The notes under the pieces are model-generated. The model saw only the letters and a program-made list of their open reading frames with translations, did no database searches and was not told the origin of the DNA. From Margaritifera margaritifera (taxonomy: Eukaryota; Mollusca; Bivalvia; Unionida; Margaritiferidae): a DNA stretch of 64,000 nt. Positions 13,233 to 25,073 of the stretch are shown one piece after another. The stretch lies in the NCBI GenBank assembly GCA_029931535.1, contig JAQPZY010001660.1, positions 2,815,001 to 2,879,000 on the forward strand, read 5' to 3'. The position numbers and the translations under genes are program-made. Within the stretch, counting starts at the first letter, position 1. Each line of letters begins with the position of its first letter.

Positions 13233-14110
13233 TAGCTCACCTAGTCAAAGGCCAAGTGAGTTTATGATATGGCCTTACATCTGTCCATCAACACTTCTTT
13301 GCGGACACTCTAGAGTCCTAATTTCTGATGACATTTCAATCAGACTTCTTACATAATTTTGTATCATCAAGATCTCAGATGAGTTCGATTGTGAGTGACA
13401 TCCACGCATATTAATGAGGTGATCTTGTATCTGATTGGCTTAGCTCGTGAGCACTTTATATTTATTTTTTAAAAATAAGATTTGGATTTTTTTTTATCAG
13501 ATTTTGATCAGATATGATATGTAAGCTGTATCATCAAGATATCAGATGAAGTCAAATATGAGCAACATCCATAAATATTAATGACGTCTTGCATCTGATT
13601 GGCTGAGCTTGTAAACACTCTAGATGCAATATTTCTGAAAAAACTTTGATTAGTTTTGCGTTGTAAGCTTGGATCATCAAGATCTGAGATAACATCAGAT
13701 ATGAGCGAGATACATTCATATTAATGAGATAATCTTGCATCTGATTGGTTGAGCTTGTGAATACAGCGGAGGACATATTTCTGATCAGTTGTTGATCGGT
13801 TTTTAATGGCACTTTTAACACACCTGAGCAAGGCCAGCCTGGATTGGTATCAAACCGATAACCTTTGATTTCTGAACAGATTTTGATTATACTTGCTGTG
13901 TAAATTTGCAGTATCAAGATCTCGGATGAGTTTGATTGTGAGCAACATTATTTTATATTAAAAAGGTGAACTTGCATCTGTTTGGCTGAGCTTTTTACCA
14001 CTCATGAGGTCTTATTTCTAATTAGATTTTTGTATACGATTTGGTATGTAAGCTTAGAATAAGATCTCAAATAAGTTAGATTATTGCTTATAGCACTTGT
14101 GGAATGTCAA
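13232..14110. repeat. ~170-bp tandem family, block 1
   Basis: The block begins with a head TAGCTCACCTAGTCAAAGGC CAAGTGAG, then repeats TCATCAAGATCTCAGATGAG, ATATTAATGAGGTGATCTTG and CATCTGATTGGCTGAGCTTG about every 145-240 bp. The same body reappears at 15.6-16.4 kb. A SINE fragment interrupts one unit at 13795-13865. Confidence 0.85.
13795..13865 (-). mobile_element. SINE family B fragment (antisense)
   Basis: It contains TTTTTAATGGCACTTTTAAC and CCAGCCTGGATTGGTATCAA, matching the tail and core/B-box parts of the fuller copies at 24.85 and 28.07 kb, but with the middle and the tRNA head deleted. Confidence 0.6.
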
Positions 14111-15309
14111 GAGATTAAATTCTAGTAATTTCAGTTTAAAACCATGTATAAACATGATATAGTGCATCCAGTTACTCGCCAGTTTTTGTTAGAGGGAAGC
14201 AAGGGAAGTAGCCTATGATAAATACTATTTAGAATCACAGGTTTGGTGTTATGCAGGGTTTTTTTTCTCCTTGCAGAAAAATATAAAACATTTTTGAAAA
14301 AACTTTAGAATTTAGGATGCATAATTTTCAATAGAACAAGTTTTAAAAAATAACCAAACAATACATGCTAGGGATTGTAATGAATAATTTGTAATTTCAA
14401 TGCCAAAAAAAAACAAAATAGCAATATAACAGGTAACTCTCAATGTAGATGATAATTTGATAGTATAATAATATTTATAAGACTAATTTATAAAATACAA
14501 ATTGATTATTACAATCTTGTGGATTTTGATTAAGGAAAAAAGTTGTTGGTAATATAGCTGAACAACTAAAAGTGATGCACACCAATAAAAATGTATCTAA
14601 GTATCAGAACTTCTTTACATATTTAATTATGTGCAAGAAAAAGAGTTTGCCTTAATAAGAACATATTTCTAAAAACCATGTTTATTTGCAGAGAATTATA
14701 ATTAAAAACTGGACCACATTTTATTCTTGAATATCTTGAAGCAAGTTTGCTGTGTTTGGTTAAACATAGTTTTATAGTTGCTACACTTGCCATATTAAAG
14801 TGCCTGTAACATTCATCATTTATATGTTTTGCATGTATTGTGGATTATTTTAAGACATTTAATATGTTCAGTGCCTTAACCACTGAGCCACCACAGAACC
14901 CTTGGGTGGGGATGTAAATGGTTTCCAAGTTATGACTTAAGGGGCAGGACCACAAGGGGTACCAGGAATTATGATGACTATATATATTAACTCCCCTTGT
15001 AATGCCAAGTACATGTATATACTTCAAAGGTGGGGTTATAAACAGTTTCAGAGTTTATGAATTAGGATTTAGTCTTCAGGGTTGCGGAGAAATCCAGGGG
15101 GAGAATGGTGATTCTTCGAGTGATCTGTCCTTTTTATGTCGATAAAGTGATCCGATATATATGGTCTAGGTAAGAAGACAACTGAAACCAACATTAATAG
15201 ACAATGTTGCAACTATGTGATCCTTTGCACAAAAATGGCTATATGGTGCTAATTAAGAGTAAAGTTCTAAAAATGTAAAAATGAAAAATTCCACATAACT
15301 TTAGAATTT
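14111..15309. other. AT-rich DNA with a possible SINE head, otherwise empty
   Basis: At 14866-14906 the antisense strand reads GGTGGCTCAGTGGTTAAGGC, a good tRNA-like A-box region, but no B-box was found beside it, so it is at most a SINE head fragment. Nothing else was recognised. Confidence 0.45.
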
Positions 15310-15582
15310 CACTAAAAGACTTTCCTATCTTGTCTAGTTGATCCTAATAAAAATGGTGCTGATCTGACATCCAATAGAGCAACCATGGCAGCCATCTTGA
15401 AAACCTTGTTGTTGCTGCTTCACTTGAACAGATGGTCATATTTACATGGGGCATTTACTTAAAGACTTCTTATGATATGTGGTTGGTCCTAAATGAAAAT
15501 TGAACTCAGTGTCTCTGACACTTTTGTATGAATGGTCCTAAAACTTAATGGATGTATTTATCTTATAGGGTACTTGTCACAA
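15310..15582. repeat. ~148-bp cassette family, isolated unit
   Basis: Contains GTCTAGTTGATCCTAATAAA, GGTGCTGATCTGACATCCAA, GGCAGCCATCTTGAAAACCT and ACATGGGGCATTTACTT. These are the body motifs of the arrays at 31-32.3, 56 and 58.4-59.7 kb. It runs into a ~135-bp family (CTCAGTGTCTCTGACACTTT) also found at 16.6 and 19.1-19.3 kb. Confidence 0.8.
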
Positions 15583-16605
15583 AGTGAACTTATGGTATAG
15601 CCATGTGTCCATTGTGAACTGTTTGTCATCTGTCCATACATCAAGAAATGCTTGTAACCACTTTGGAGTCCATATTTTTGATCCGATTTCAATAAAACTT
15701 GGAAGATGGGTTTATATCAATAAAAATTCAGACAAGTTCAATAATGATTGAGATCCATGTATATTAATGAGGTGATCTTGCATCAGATTGGTTAACTTTG
15801 TTACTACTATGGAGGCCATATTACTGATCCAATTTTTATCAAACTTGATTTGATAATGAGCAAGATCCATGGATACTAATGAGGTGATCATGCATCTGAT
15901 TGGCTGAGCTTGTTGCCACTCTAGAGGCCATATTTCTGATCTGATTTTGGTGAAATTTGGAACATATGTTTATATCCTTAAGATCTCATATGTATTCAAT
16001 AATGAGCGGGATCCATGCATACTAAATAGGTGATCTTCCATATGATTGTCTGAGCTTATTATGCTCTGGAAGTTGTATTTCTGATCCAGTTGCAGTCATA
16101 CTTGGAAATACATGCTTATATCATTAAATCATTAAGATCTTGGCAGAGTTTGATAATGAACAAAATGCATGCGTACTAAGTAGGTGCTCTTACATTTGAC
16201 TATCGGAGCTTGTTTTGATTTGATTTGATCAAACTTCAAATAAAGGCTATATTAATGAGATACCTTGCATCTGATTGGCTGAGATTGTTAGCTCTATAGA
16301 TCAAGAAACTATATTTCTCACCCAGTTTCTACAAAAGTTGGTAACAGGATTTATTTCATCAAGGTCTTGGATGATTTTGATTATGAGCAAGAAACTGTAC
16401 ATATTAATTATGTCATTATGTTTAGAATTTTTTTTTATCTGGATTTAGTATAACAGGTAAAATCAATACGATATAAAGTTTGGGAAATAGCTTACCTAGG
16501 TTGTGTTTTGACAATACTACATAAGCCTGCTTAGTGAAATGGTCAACTGTTAAGTTGTGTAAGCCATCTGAGCAATATCAGGCCCACTTGATCCTCTTGT
16601 TTCAT
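15583..16605. repeat. ~170-bp tandem family, block 2, with head and tail
   Basis: The head reads CAAAGTGAACTTATGGTATA and is followed by TGTCCATACATCAAG. Body units repeat GTGATCTTGCATCTGATTGG and GAGCAAGATCCATG. The block closes near 16600 with CAGGCCCACTTGATCCTCTT GTTT, a tail like that of the cassette ending at 34.5 kb. Confidence 0.8.
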
Positions 16606-16732
16606 TTAGCTCAATTTCTCTGACACTGTTGTATCTACAGTCATGAAACATGATGGGTGTATTCATCTTAAAGGGTACTACTCATCATGGGCAAAGTATT
16701 TCACAGTGGCCTACTTTTCATGCTCCAGTGGT
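16606..16732. repeat. ~135-bp repeat unit split by MITE copy 3
   Basis: ATTTAGCTCAATTTCTCTGA through TTCATGCTCCAGTGGT is one unit of the family also seen at 19060-19345. Its continuation (CATTATGTTTTTCCATTTAG) resumes after the MITE at about 16953. Confidence 0.8.
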
Positions 16733-16734
16733 TA

Positions 16735-16950
16735 CTGTATATACTCGTGTATAAGCTAAACCAACTGTAAACTGCATAGACCCTGATCTGCTGTCGCATA
16801 ATGCGCTGGCAGATTTGGGTCTATGCAGTTTGTAGGGACTAATCAGTAGAACAAACAACATAGACCCTGATCTGCTGGCGCATTATGCAACGGCAGATCA
16901 TGATCTATGTTGTTTGCATTTTTACTCGGCTTATACGCGAGTATATACAA
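16735..16950 (+). mobile_element. double-hairpin MITE, copy 3 (best preserved)
   Basis: Termini are CTGTATATACTCGTGTATAA and TTATACGCGAGTATATACAA, with TA at 16733-16734 and 16951-16952. Hairpin A (about 16766-16832) pairs AAACTGCATAGACC with GGTCTATGCAGTTT around GCATAATGC. Hairpin B (about 16853-16918) pairs AACAACATAGACCCTGATCT with its near-complement around GCATTATGC. The spacer GACTAATCAGTAGAACAAAC is intact. This copy best represents the family. Confidence 0.92.
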
Positions 16951-16977
16951 TACATTATGTTTTTCCATTTAGCTCAG

Positions 16978-17062
16978 TTCATACCTATCAACCTTCCAGA
17001 CAGTGTTTGGACTTTTTTTTAGTAAAAAATAATGTGTTTTGTAGTCCCAAGGGGGTGGGGAG
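16978..17062 (+). repeat. dispersed repeat, member 1
   Basis: CATACCTATCAACCTTCCAG, ACAGTGTTTGG and GTCCCAAGGGGGT match, on the opposite strand, CCCCCTTGGGATCTCAAAAC through CTGGGAGGTTGGCAGGTATG at 53866-53946. Confidence 0.7.
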
Positions 17063-19059
17063 TGGGGAGGAGTCAGTGCTATGGCTGCAATGTTTACCAA
17101 CATTTCTAAATGTGTACATGGTATGTAAAACCCCAAAACAAATGCCATTTAATCAAACTGATTCAAAACTCAACTTTTCCCCCAATCAGCATGTTAGGCT
17201 TAGCACTGACAGGTATTTATATGTAATGCATTAACAATGTGCATGCCATACCTCACTTAACTTGTGATTGTTTCATTTGCTGTATGTCTTTTACTTCCTA
17301 TTATGACAGATTCAATTTGTAAGACATGTCTTTGTTGAATATATCTGACAATTTAATTAAGACCTCTTTTAGATTGTCATGGTATTGTTTTGTACTGCTT
17401 GATATATATACTTGATTGATTAAAAATTTTATAATGGAACTGGACATACTGCCAGGACATGCACATCATGCTTTTATAGGTTCTACAATGACAAAGAAAC
17501 TCTGCAGTGACTTGCAAACTTAAAATGGAGGTTTTTTTATTAAAAATTTTAAATGTTATATCTCAAATGTTTTGTCAATGAAAATGTTTTTCATGCTAAT
17601 GAACATATTTTTCAAAGGTAAAGAATGTAGTTGCAAGAAAATTGTTGTGAGTATTATTAGTAAATAAGTGAGGTGTGGTACAACCAGTTCTTGGCAACTT
17701 GGGCTTTCTCTTGGCGATGCTACATTTGAAAAGAAAATCATCCATACTTTAAAAGAATTAGCAGAAAAATCCTACTAAACAGTCCTATTAAGAAGGGATG
17801 TGCGAATGCCTTAGACCGCTCAGCTACCTGGGGCCGTGACATACAGGTGGACAGTGCATTCAAGATGCATTTGATTTGAAGGTCACATTTACAGGCAGTA
17901 AACTCAACTTCACCATTTACAAGCGTAAATGTTGCAGTCTTATTGCATGTGACCCAAATAAGTGATGTTGTACAATTGGGAACAAGTTATATACTCATAT
18001 AAACCTTTAGAAAATGACTGGAAATTCAGATTTTAATTAAAGAAAAGAAAAAATGTTTTCTTTGAAGCATTTAATACACTTTAAAACAAAAAATAGCTGG
18101 TAGACTTAGCATTGTCATGTATCATCAAGACACACAAATACACACATGTGCACACACTCACATAATCACAGCCACACAGACATTAAATAAAAAAGTGTAG
18201 AAAGTTGGAGAGTGAAAAACAGTATTAACTTGTAACTGACTTTGCTGCTTTCAGTAGTCATTGGATTGTTTGAAGATGATGCAACTGTCATTAGTGTTCA
18301 TCTTTTTACTCCTTAGAGTCTTGATTGTACTGTTGTTCAAACTTACCCAAAGATCTTGTTCAATTTTTCTGAGCATTGAAAATTATCTTTCTGCATCTGC
18401 CACAATGCAGGGTGTTCTTGCTATGTCGATCGATGTCATATATTCCAGTATATGAAAAGTATACAGTGCTCCCCCGTGCTGATGAGGTTCACAAAGTAAA
18501 ACTCCATTCAACCAGGAGTTTTGAAACCTAGGTTTGCTGGGCTTTGCTCACTTTGCAGATGGCTCTCCTTCCCTGAATCAAAGCAGTGTTTCAACATTTT
18601 GCCTTCAAAAATGAATTAAACTTTAACACTGATCCTAACTTTACCATTCCAACTATTGAAATAATCACATTTTGCATTTTATGTATGGAGTAAAATCTGA
18701 CTTGAAAGAACTATTTCTGCTTATCATGAACTAGCCAGTAATCTTTAATTAAGATGGCTTGAACATAGTCATTCAAAGCAACGAAATGTAATAACTTTTG
18801 TTTCTTCAGTGACAATTAACCTTATAAACTGTCCTGGGATAATGGTATTTCATGAGCATTTAGCATCAAGCTATGTGAATCATGACTTTTTACTGTATAT
18901 ACTGGCTACAAGTTATGGACATATATATCTGCATCAAGAATGGTATATCTCTCTCTTTTCTTTATAAGATTTATTGGATATCGTGTTTTTTTTCAATATG
19001 ACTATGTCCAGGTGTTTTGGGAGTCAAAAATTATGTTTTTTTTTGTGACATGCTGTGAT
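17063..19059. other. AT-rich DNA, one SINE fragment and a CA-rich patch
   Basis: Apart from the SINE piece at 17797-17867 and an imperfect CA-rich stretch at 18127-18180, no gene or structured element was recognised. Short open frames here have no recognisable product. Confidence 0.55.
17797..17867 (-). mobile_element. SINE family A head plus shared flank
   Basis: CGAATGCCTTAGACCGCTCA through CTACCTGGGGC is the antisense tRNA-like head of SINE A. The next 30 bp (GTGACATACAGGTGGACAGT, GCATTCAAGATG) also match the DNA that follows the SINE A copy at 27.3 kb, which there forms its target duplication. So either a piece of that locus was copied after the insertion, or the matching DNA belongs to an older host repeat. 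Confidence 0.7.
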
Positions 19060-19345
19060 ATGGCAGGTATGTCAATTTCTTGGACAATGTTGAATGTGCA
19101 GTCATGAAACTTGATTGGTATATTTATCTTGGAGGTTACTACTCACCATGGGCAAAAAGTAGGTCATTGTCACATACTTTTCATGCTCCAGTGATTATGT
19201 GACATTTTTGCATTTAGCTCTATTTCTTTGACAGTGTTCTATGTACATTTATGAACCTTGATAGATATTCACTTTAGAAGGTACTACTCACCACAGGTAA
19301 AATTATGTTACACTGTCCTAATTTTCTTGCTCTAGTGATTTTGCG
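19060..19345. repeat. ~135-bp tandem family, two units
   Basis: Both units hold TTTCTTGACA/TTTCTTTGACAGTGTT, GTACATTTATGAA/GTCATGAAACTTGAT and GG.TACTACTCACCA, followed by TTGCTCTAGTGATT. It is the same family as at 15.5 and 16.6 kb. Confidence 0.75.
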
Positions 19346-19658
19346 AGGGTTTTTAAATATGCCACTGCAAATCAGGCATGATAATGCATTCAATGGAATT
19401 CTTGTTTCATTTCCTTGGTGTCATTGTTGTGATGAATTACTATTTATAGCTGTCCATCAATCTTGAAACAGGGCTATGTGACTGTACCACTAGCAAGTAC
19501 AAGCTAATACATAACAGTGCTTTACCTACATTGGTACTTGTCAGAATTCATTACCTGAAATCTGTTGTCTTGTGTATTAATTAGTTGTCTATCAGGAGCT
19601 CAAACATCCCAGCTGTTGCAGTCAGTAAGATGGGGGACCTGACAAATTGATGGATCTG

Positions 19659-19744
19659 TGTAATTAAAGTATCAGAAAGTGTAACTATTTGACTCCTAGA
19701 GTGTAATTAAAGTATAGAAAGTGTAACTATTTGACTCCTAGAGT
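19659..19744. repeat. ~42-bp direct duplication
   Basis: GTGTAATTAAAGTAT, AGAAAGTGTAACTATTTGAC and TCCTAGAGTG occur twice back to back, with a one- to two-base length difference. Confidence 0.9.
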
Positions 19745-20096
19745 GCCAAGAGACACAAGAATAGAGTTATTGGAATACAAATTAGAGAGTCAGTTTAAAT
19801 TGACTCCTGTTATAATTTCCATTAGCTATAGGCAAACTTTTTTCTAATGAAGGTATCTTCCAATATGAACTTGTAGGATCATTTGCAGTTTGCTACTGAA
19901 TCTACATGAAAAGTAAGAAACAGGCATGGCAAGCCTTTTATGCCTCTTCACTGGGTATTTGAAACCAATAAAATAAAAGTTACCTTGGAAAATGGACTGT
20001 GTCTGGTTTTGCAAATGGAAATATAGTGCTGAATTTGCACTGAAATTGCAGAAACTATGTCTGTTTCACACATAATTACAGTGTTTTTCTAATGCC

Positions 20097-20355
20097 CCCA
20101 CCATATCTATGGAGGGAGTATATAGTGTTACAAATATCTGTCTGTCACCTCACATCATGTCATACAATGGCTGTCACAAATTTCGTTTCTGCTCAGTAAC
20201 TTTGAAGGTCATCATGGATCAAAGAAATATTGGTATGAGGCTTTACTTAAGAAAACCTAGGTCAAGTTTGATTTCCACTGTTTTCTGGAGTATTTTTAAG
20301 AGTTATGGCCCCAGTTTGACCAAAGACTTTGCTCTTCATTCTCATTTCTGCTTAG
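20097..20355. repeat. tandem-family array, left part (host of the hAT element)
   Basis: Units include TCTGCTCAGTAACTTTGAAG, GGTATGAGGCTTTACTTAAG, ACCTAGGTCAAGTTTGATTT and GAGTTATGGCCCC. The array is cut after GCTTAG at 20350-20355 and resumes with GCTTAGTAACTTTTGAAGG at 22044. Confidence 0.8.
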
Positions 20356-22043
20356 CATACATGTGATTCTACCAGCGGTAGGCCAAAAATACCGTTTTAA
20401 AGGCTGTCTACTGCACATACTGTTTAGCGATTCTACCGCCTTTGAAAATAAAAAGAATAAACAAAAAAAATTATAATCCCTCCCCCCACACGGTATTTTT
20501 ACGTGTTCCATCAACACATTAGAGAAACCAACCAGAACCAGTCTACTGGAGTACGGAAATGTTCCACTAGTACAATGACCGGTGCAATGATGTGTGATGG
20601 AGCAATAGGATTATAATTTTTAAAGAACAGCTGACATGTGTACACAGCAAGCTGCTGATAGATTACCATATTGTTGGAATTTGAGGAGTTTAGGGCCAAA
20701 TGCGGGATGGTTTTTTATTTAGGTGTTATAAGTAATAAAGTGATAAAAGGTGGTCCATGATGTCTTTTGAGCCTTTGATGAAAATCGGACAACCCTTAGC
20801 GGAGAGGAGATAAAATGAAGAGACCGACCATAAAAAATGATTTCAGCAGGGACACTAGAGTAAGGATTTTGATTTTTGTCTTGTTTAATTGTTATTGTAT
20901 TGTTTAAGATGTTTTAAGAGGACAACTCTTACATTTTTTGTTCAATTCATGTCAAAATGTCGAAACGTGTACTTTCTCCCAATGCTAAGAAACCACCAGC
21001 TAAATATTACAAGTTCAACAATGCTTGGATATCAGAGTATAAGTGTGTGCAGGTGAGTAGCAAAGGTCCTGAGTTTGCATTGTGTGTTTTAAAGGTATGC
21101 ATCTTTTGTATTTTATAAACTATTTGAAGTTTTCATGCACATAAATTAAGTTCAAGCCCTAGATTAAATATATCAGTTAAAAATATATTACAAGATAATT
21201 AATTTTAAAGTTTGGATAAATTATTCATAAAAGCATAAATACATCATGTATTTTTTTTTTTTCATTTTTATTTCAAGTCAAAATCAATCTTTATTTTTTG
21301 TTTTATTTACTGGGGTGAAACTTGCTAACAGATTTTTGGATCTGAGCAATGAATAGGAAGAAGCCTTTGAGAATAAGGCTCAGGAATACATCCCAAGTCC
21401 AAGTCAGGAACTTCCTCCTCAGGGTGAACATAACTTGGATGAGTATTGGAGAGTAGTCAGCAACCTTACAAAATCAGCAACAGAAAAACTGAAGTTAGAA
21501 CTTCTTCGTAGGCTGAATGTGGTTGTCCTGTCATTATAACATTCTAATGCTGATACAGAGAGGACGTTCTCCATTCTTCGCAAAATACAAAGTGATTCAA
21601 GGGGAAATCTGGACCAGAGAACTGTTGACAGCCTGTTAAGTGTGAAGTTTAATAATCACAATGAATGTCATTAGTGGTCACTTGACAGTGATCTTGTGAA
21701 TGAAACTAAAAATGCTATTGGATTTTGTAAAAGAAAATTCTTTGCAGTGAATTATCAGATAAACAACTTTTCCTTTTTCATTATTTGACCATATACTGAC
21801 TCCTATTAATTATTATTAACATTTTCCATCAAAATCTGAATCTGATTTATGTTCAAACTTGCTGTTTTATTATAGTATGAAGAGAATACTTACTATGGCA
21901 CAAAAAAACCCCACTTGTTTTGTTTTCCATCCCCCTGAAACGTAAAATTTATGCCAATAAAAAATCTACTGGTTTAGAGGCCAATCTACTGATCAAAATT
22001 TGTAAATCTACTGGTTTGAAATCCTGGTTCTGTCACATGTATG
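20356..22043 (+). mobile_element. hAT-like DNA transposon with terminal inverted repeats
   Basis: The element starts CATACATGTGA and ends with its exact inverse, TCACATGTATG. GCTTAG lies directly outside both ends, within an otherwise continuous repeat array. A second possible right end, CAGAACCAGG read on the minus strand just inside (about 22023-22032), is more typical of hAT termini; on that reading the exact border and the usual 8-bp target duplication would shift by about 10 bp. It contains a start exon and a hAT C-terminal domain but lacks the central catalytic region, so it is a broken, internally deleted copy. Confidence 0.75.
20957..21673 (+). pseudogene. hAT transposase remnant, two pieces
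   Basis: The first piece, 20957-21052, is an ATG exon of 32 codons (start MSKRVLSP, then KYYKFNNAWISEY) ending CAG|GTGAGT, a strong 5' splice site at a codon boundary. K-F-x-x-x-W openings like this are common at the N-terminus of hAT proteins. The second piece, about 21357-21673, follows a possible acceptor (GCTAACAG at 21330) and reads the hAT C-terminal dimerisation domain: LDEYWRVV, then HSNADTERTFSILRKI at 21540-21587, LDQRTVDSLLSVK, and a stop at 21671-21673. Within this frame TAG at 21354 and TAA at 21537, just before HSNAD, break the reading. The RNase H-like core with its catalytic acidic residues is absent between the two pieces. Domain assignment is strong; function as a transposase is excluded. 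Confidence 0.85.
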
Positions 22044-22375
22044 GCTTAGTAACTTTTGAAGGACTTTAAGGATTGAAATAAAATTTAATATAAGTTATAT
22101 ATTAAGAAGACCCAAGTCAAGTTTGATTATCACCATTTTCTAGCAAAATTTTATGGAGGTATGGCCATTATTTGCCTTGGAACTTTGCCTATTAAGTTTT
22201 GATTGACTTCGTAGATTGAAACCAGATTGGTATGAGACTTTATATTAAAAAGACCTAGGTCAGTTTGATTTTAGCTGTTTTCAATTTGATGGAATTATGG
22301 GCCATATTGAACTTAGAACTTTTACTCTTTTTAATTGCATCATATTGATGGGCATCTGTGAGGCATGGATAAATT
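22044..22375. repeat. tandem-family array, right part
   Basis: This continues the 20.1-kb array: AGACCCAAGTCAAGTTTGAT, GGTATGAGACTTTATATTAA, AAAGACCTAGGTCAG and GGAATTATGGGCC. It ends with GATGGGCATCTGTGAGG. Confidence 0.78.
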
Positions 22376-23317
22376 CCTAGTTCAGACAAGTCAGTCAGAA
22401 AACAGTCATAACTTTGACCTTACTTCCAGCCCCCAGTCATCTTTATGAATTTATTCAGCTCCACCAATCCAACTACAAATTTTGTCACAACATTTGTGGT
22501 TTTCATGCCCAGCAATCATGAAAGGATATATCTTTCATGAAGATTCCTCATACTTTTTTCTTAACTTGTTGTGTGGATTGCATTCAAAATGGCAGTGATA
22601 CTACAATTTCACATTGCCTTGGAAGATTTGTATGCTATGTATGCATGATTTGCTATGGATGCAGTCTGGGCTTTTATGTATGATTTTCTAATTCAGTATG
22701 AAGGATTAGTGTTTAAGTGAAAATAAATCATTCATTTCAGAGCAGATTAAATTAATTTATTTCTTTTCTATTTTATTTCTTTTACTTGTTTATTACCAGC
22801 CTAGGGGCATTTTATACACAACAAAAACTAGATCCAGTTAACTTGTTATTTATAAACATAATTGATACATAATGAGTTGTCACTCTCGCTACTTGAAACT
22901 TAGAATTGTTGAACAAAGATGCTGCACATGACAGATGGCAATGTTTTGATTGGTTGGCGAGTGATGTATTAATAAAAGCTAATCCATATTAATGTGGACT
23001 ATTTTTTATGTGGGAATGGTAGTGAGTGGGTCACGTATAGCTGTGTATAAACTACGCTTAAGCAATTGCATAAGCAACAATTGTTATAATGACAGTTATG
23101 TTTTATCCATAAATTAATGTACCCCCCCACCCACCCATTTGCTTGCCCACTCTCTATCTCAGATGCTCTAATGGAGCATAATATCTAAATAGTTTTCACT
23201 CCGTTTTTTTATTTTGCATGGAGTCCTAGATTTAGCATGGATACTTTGGCAACATTTGCTTTATAACATATTTCTTCAAATTCATATCTTACCATCAAAG
23301 ATAATAGAGAGAGAGAA
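22376..23317. other. AT-rich DNA, no gene recognised
   Basis: There is a C-rich patch (CCCCCCCACCCACCCATT, about 23122-23140) but no gene-like or repeat-family content that I can support. Confidence 0.55.
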
Positions 23318-23319
23318 TA

Positions 23320-23475
23320 CCATCTATACTTGCTAATAAGTAGAGTCCAACTGCAAACTCCATAGAACCATATCTGCCATTGCATAATGTGCTGGCAGAT
23401 CTGGATCTGTGCAGTTTGTTAGGAGTAATCAGTAGAACAAACAACATAGACCCTGATATGCCGGCACATATAATG
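23320..23475 (+). mobile_element. double-hairpin MITE, copy 4 (3'-truncated)
   Basis: A degenerate terminus CCATCTATACTTGCTAATAA after TA (23318-23319) leads into hairpin A (CAAACTCCATAGAACC to GGATCTGTGCAGTTTG), spacer AGTAATCAGTAGAACAAACA and the left arm of hairpin B (ACATAGACCCTGATATGCC). The right arm and 3' terminus are missing. Confidence 0.85.
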
Positions 23476-23708
23476 CATATATAATTAGAGAATGACATGA
23501 TATTTAACTTTAAGAAAATGATGCAACCTACAAGTATAGAGACTGTTAGAGCTCTAGACTGTATTAGGTGGCAAATCTGATTTTGATTTGAGAACTTCAG
23601 GATAAATTGGTTATTTCAATAGTCATAAGACTTTTCTATAATTGTAAAAATAATTTCTTGCTTTCAGGGAGCAACTTTGTCCTTATATTTACTATAAATC
23701 ACAATATT

Positions 23709-23782
23709 TAATCATCTGTCAATATTTTATCATCTGTCAATTTTTTTTATCATCTGTCAATATTTTATCATCTGTCAATTTT
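23709..23782. repeat. ~20-bp tandem repeat, 4 units
   Basis: ATCATCTGTCAATATTTT is repeated four times, with a T-tract expansion after the second unit. Confidence 0.92.
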
Positions 23783-24623
23783 AGCAAAGCTTTTAAAACA
23801 GCATACTAGCGACAAAGAATTGTGGCGAGAATATACATTTTTAGTTGGTCATGTTTTTATACTAAGAAGTGCTTGCTTGCATTCTGAGCTAAACACAAAC
23901 AAAATGAATTGCACTATTCCAACTTGACTGGATTAACAAACCGTAAATAAGATGTATTGCTGATAACAGTCAGTGATGTTCAGACAAAAAAATGGACAAA
24001 ACATCAATCACAGTATTTCTTAAAAACATCCACAGATTCATCTATTTACTCATTTGTATCAGATGCATCATCGCATCATCAACAACACAATGTAACAGTC
24101 TCCTAAACATCAATGAAAGTGCCCATTTTATTGACCAATAAGTGACTATGCTTGGAAGAGAAACTTTGGCTTATTCAAACAGTGTGAAAGGTCATGTTGG
24201 GTCACAATGGTGAGAAATATTTACACACACTTGCAGTAATTGGTTAAGCAGGTTTATGCATGTTCATGAGAAATGAGGAAATCTCCGCACAGGTGGCCAC
24301 GGGTGATAAAGGAGCATAGTAGATTATCGCCCATGGCTTGCGACAATGCATCAGATGATGCTTATTAAAAGGTTGCTACAAATATTGCACTACAGTTGTG
24401 GAACTCCTGGATAGTCATTGGCCTCTGTAGCATATGTTATTTATGATTTTTTTCATCACAAATTTTTAATATGAATAACACTTTAGTTAAATAAGTTTAC
24501 TCTCGGAATTCAAAAATTTTTTGTTTGCTAATATGTGTGATGTACAATATTCTAAAAAAAGAGCTTGTTCAGTTTGCTGCATCATTTCAACATTGATGCT
24601 CCAAAGGCTTCTTCCAGGAACTA

Positions 24624-24740
24624 CCGTATATATTCATATAAGTCGGATCCAACTGCAAACAACATAAATTCATATGCACCGGCAGATCTGGTCAATGCTG
24701 TTTGTTAAGTCCAGTCTGTACAACATGTACCCTGATTACG
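24624..24740. mobile_element. double-hairpin MITE, copy 5 (partial)
   Basis: After TA, CCGTATATATTCATATAAGT and AACTGCAAACAACATAAATT match the family terminus and the hairpin region. The remaining part is shortened (CACCGGCAGATCTGGTCAAT, GCTGTTTGTTAAG) and the second terminus is lost near ATGTACCCTGATTACG. Confidence 0.75.
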
Positions 24741-24847
24741 TGGTGAGTGTGTCAAAATATAAACATAAATAAAAATGTAACAGAGTAGAATTAAATCATA
24801 AAATGATTATAACCTTTTAGAATAAACCCATGAACAGAGCAGTCAGT

Positions 24848-25060
24848 TGGTTGTATGGTTGCTTGGTTTTTTAATTGCACTTTCAGCACTTTATTGGGAT
24901 ATATCATGCAAAGCAAATGGAAGCTAAGTGCCTCTCCCAAAGACACAGCAAGTCAGCTGACCCAGGCTGACCTGGGCAGGTATTGAACCCTGGACCCTTG
25001 GATTATTGAGTCTGATGCTCTGCCAACTGAGCTACCATGGCTCACAGTCAGTACTTCCAG
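24848..25060 (-). mobile_element. tRNA-derived SINE, family B, with 13-bp TSD
   Basis: CAGAGCAGTCAGT occurs at 24835-24847 and 25061-25073 and brackets the element. On the minus strand the 5' head reads TGGTAGCTCAGTTGGCAGAG (A-box, 25018-25037) and GGTTCAATACC (B-box, 24980-24990), i.e. tRNA-like spacing. A core follows with CCCAGGTCAGCCTGGGTCAG and TGTGTCTTTGGGAGAGGCAC, and the tail reads GTGCTGAAAGTGCAATTAAA. No ORF. It would have been transcribed by RNA polymerase III from the internal boxes and moved by a partner LINE. Confidence 0.9.
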
Positions 25061-25073
25061 CAGAGCAGTCAGT

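Noticed and set aside
23122..23140. G-quadruplex-like C-rich patch
   Set aside because: The runs of C are one long run plus short ones, with too few separate tracts of three or more at suitable spacing to claim a quadruplex.
24979..25037. Functional tRNA gene (antisense)
   Set aside because: It has tRNA-like A and B boxes but no complete cloverleaf. It continues into a SINE core and tail and is bracketed by a 13-bp target duplication.
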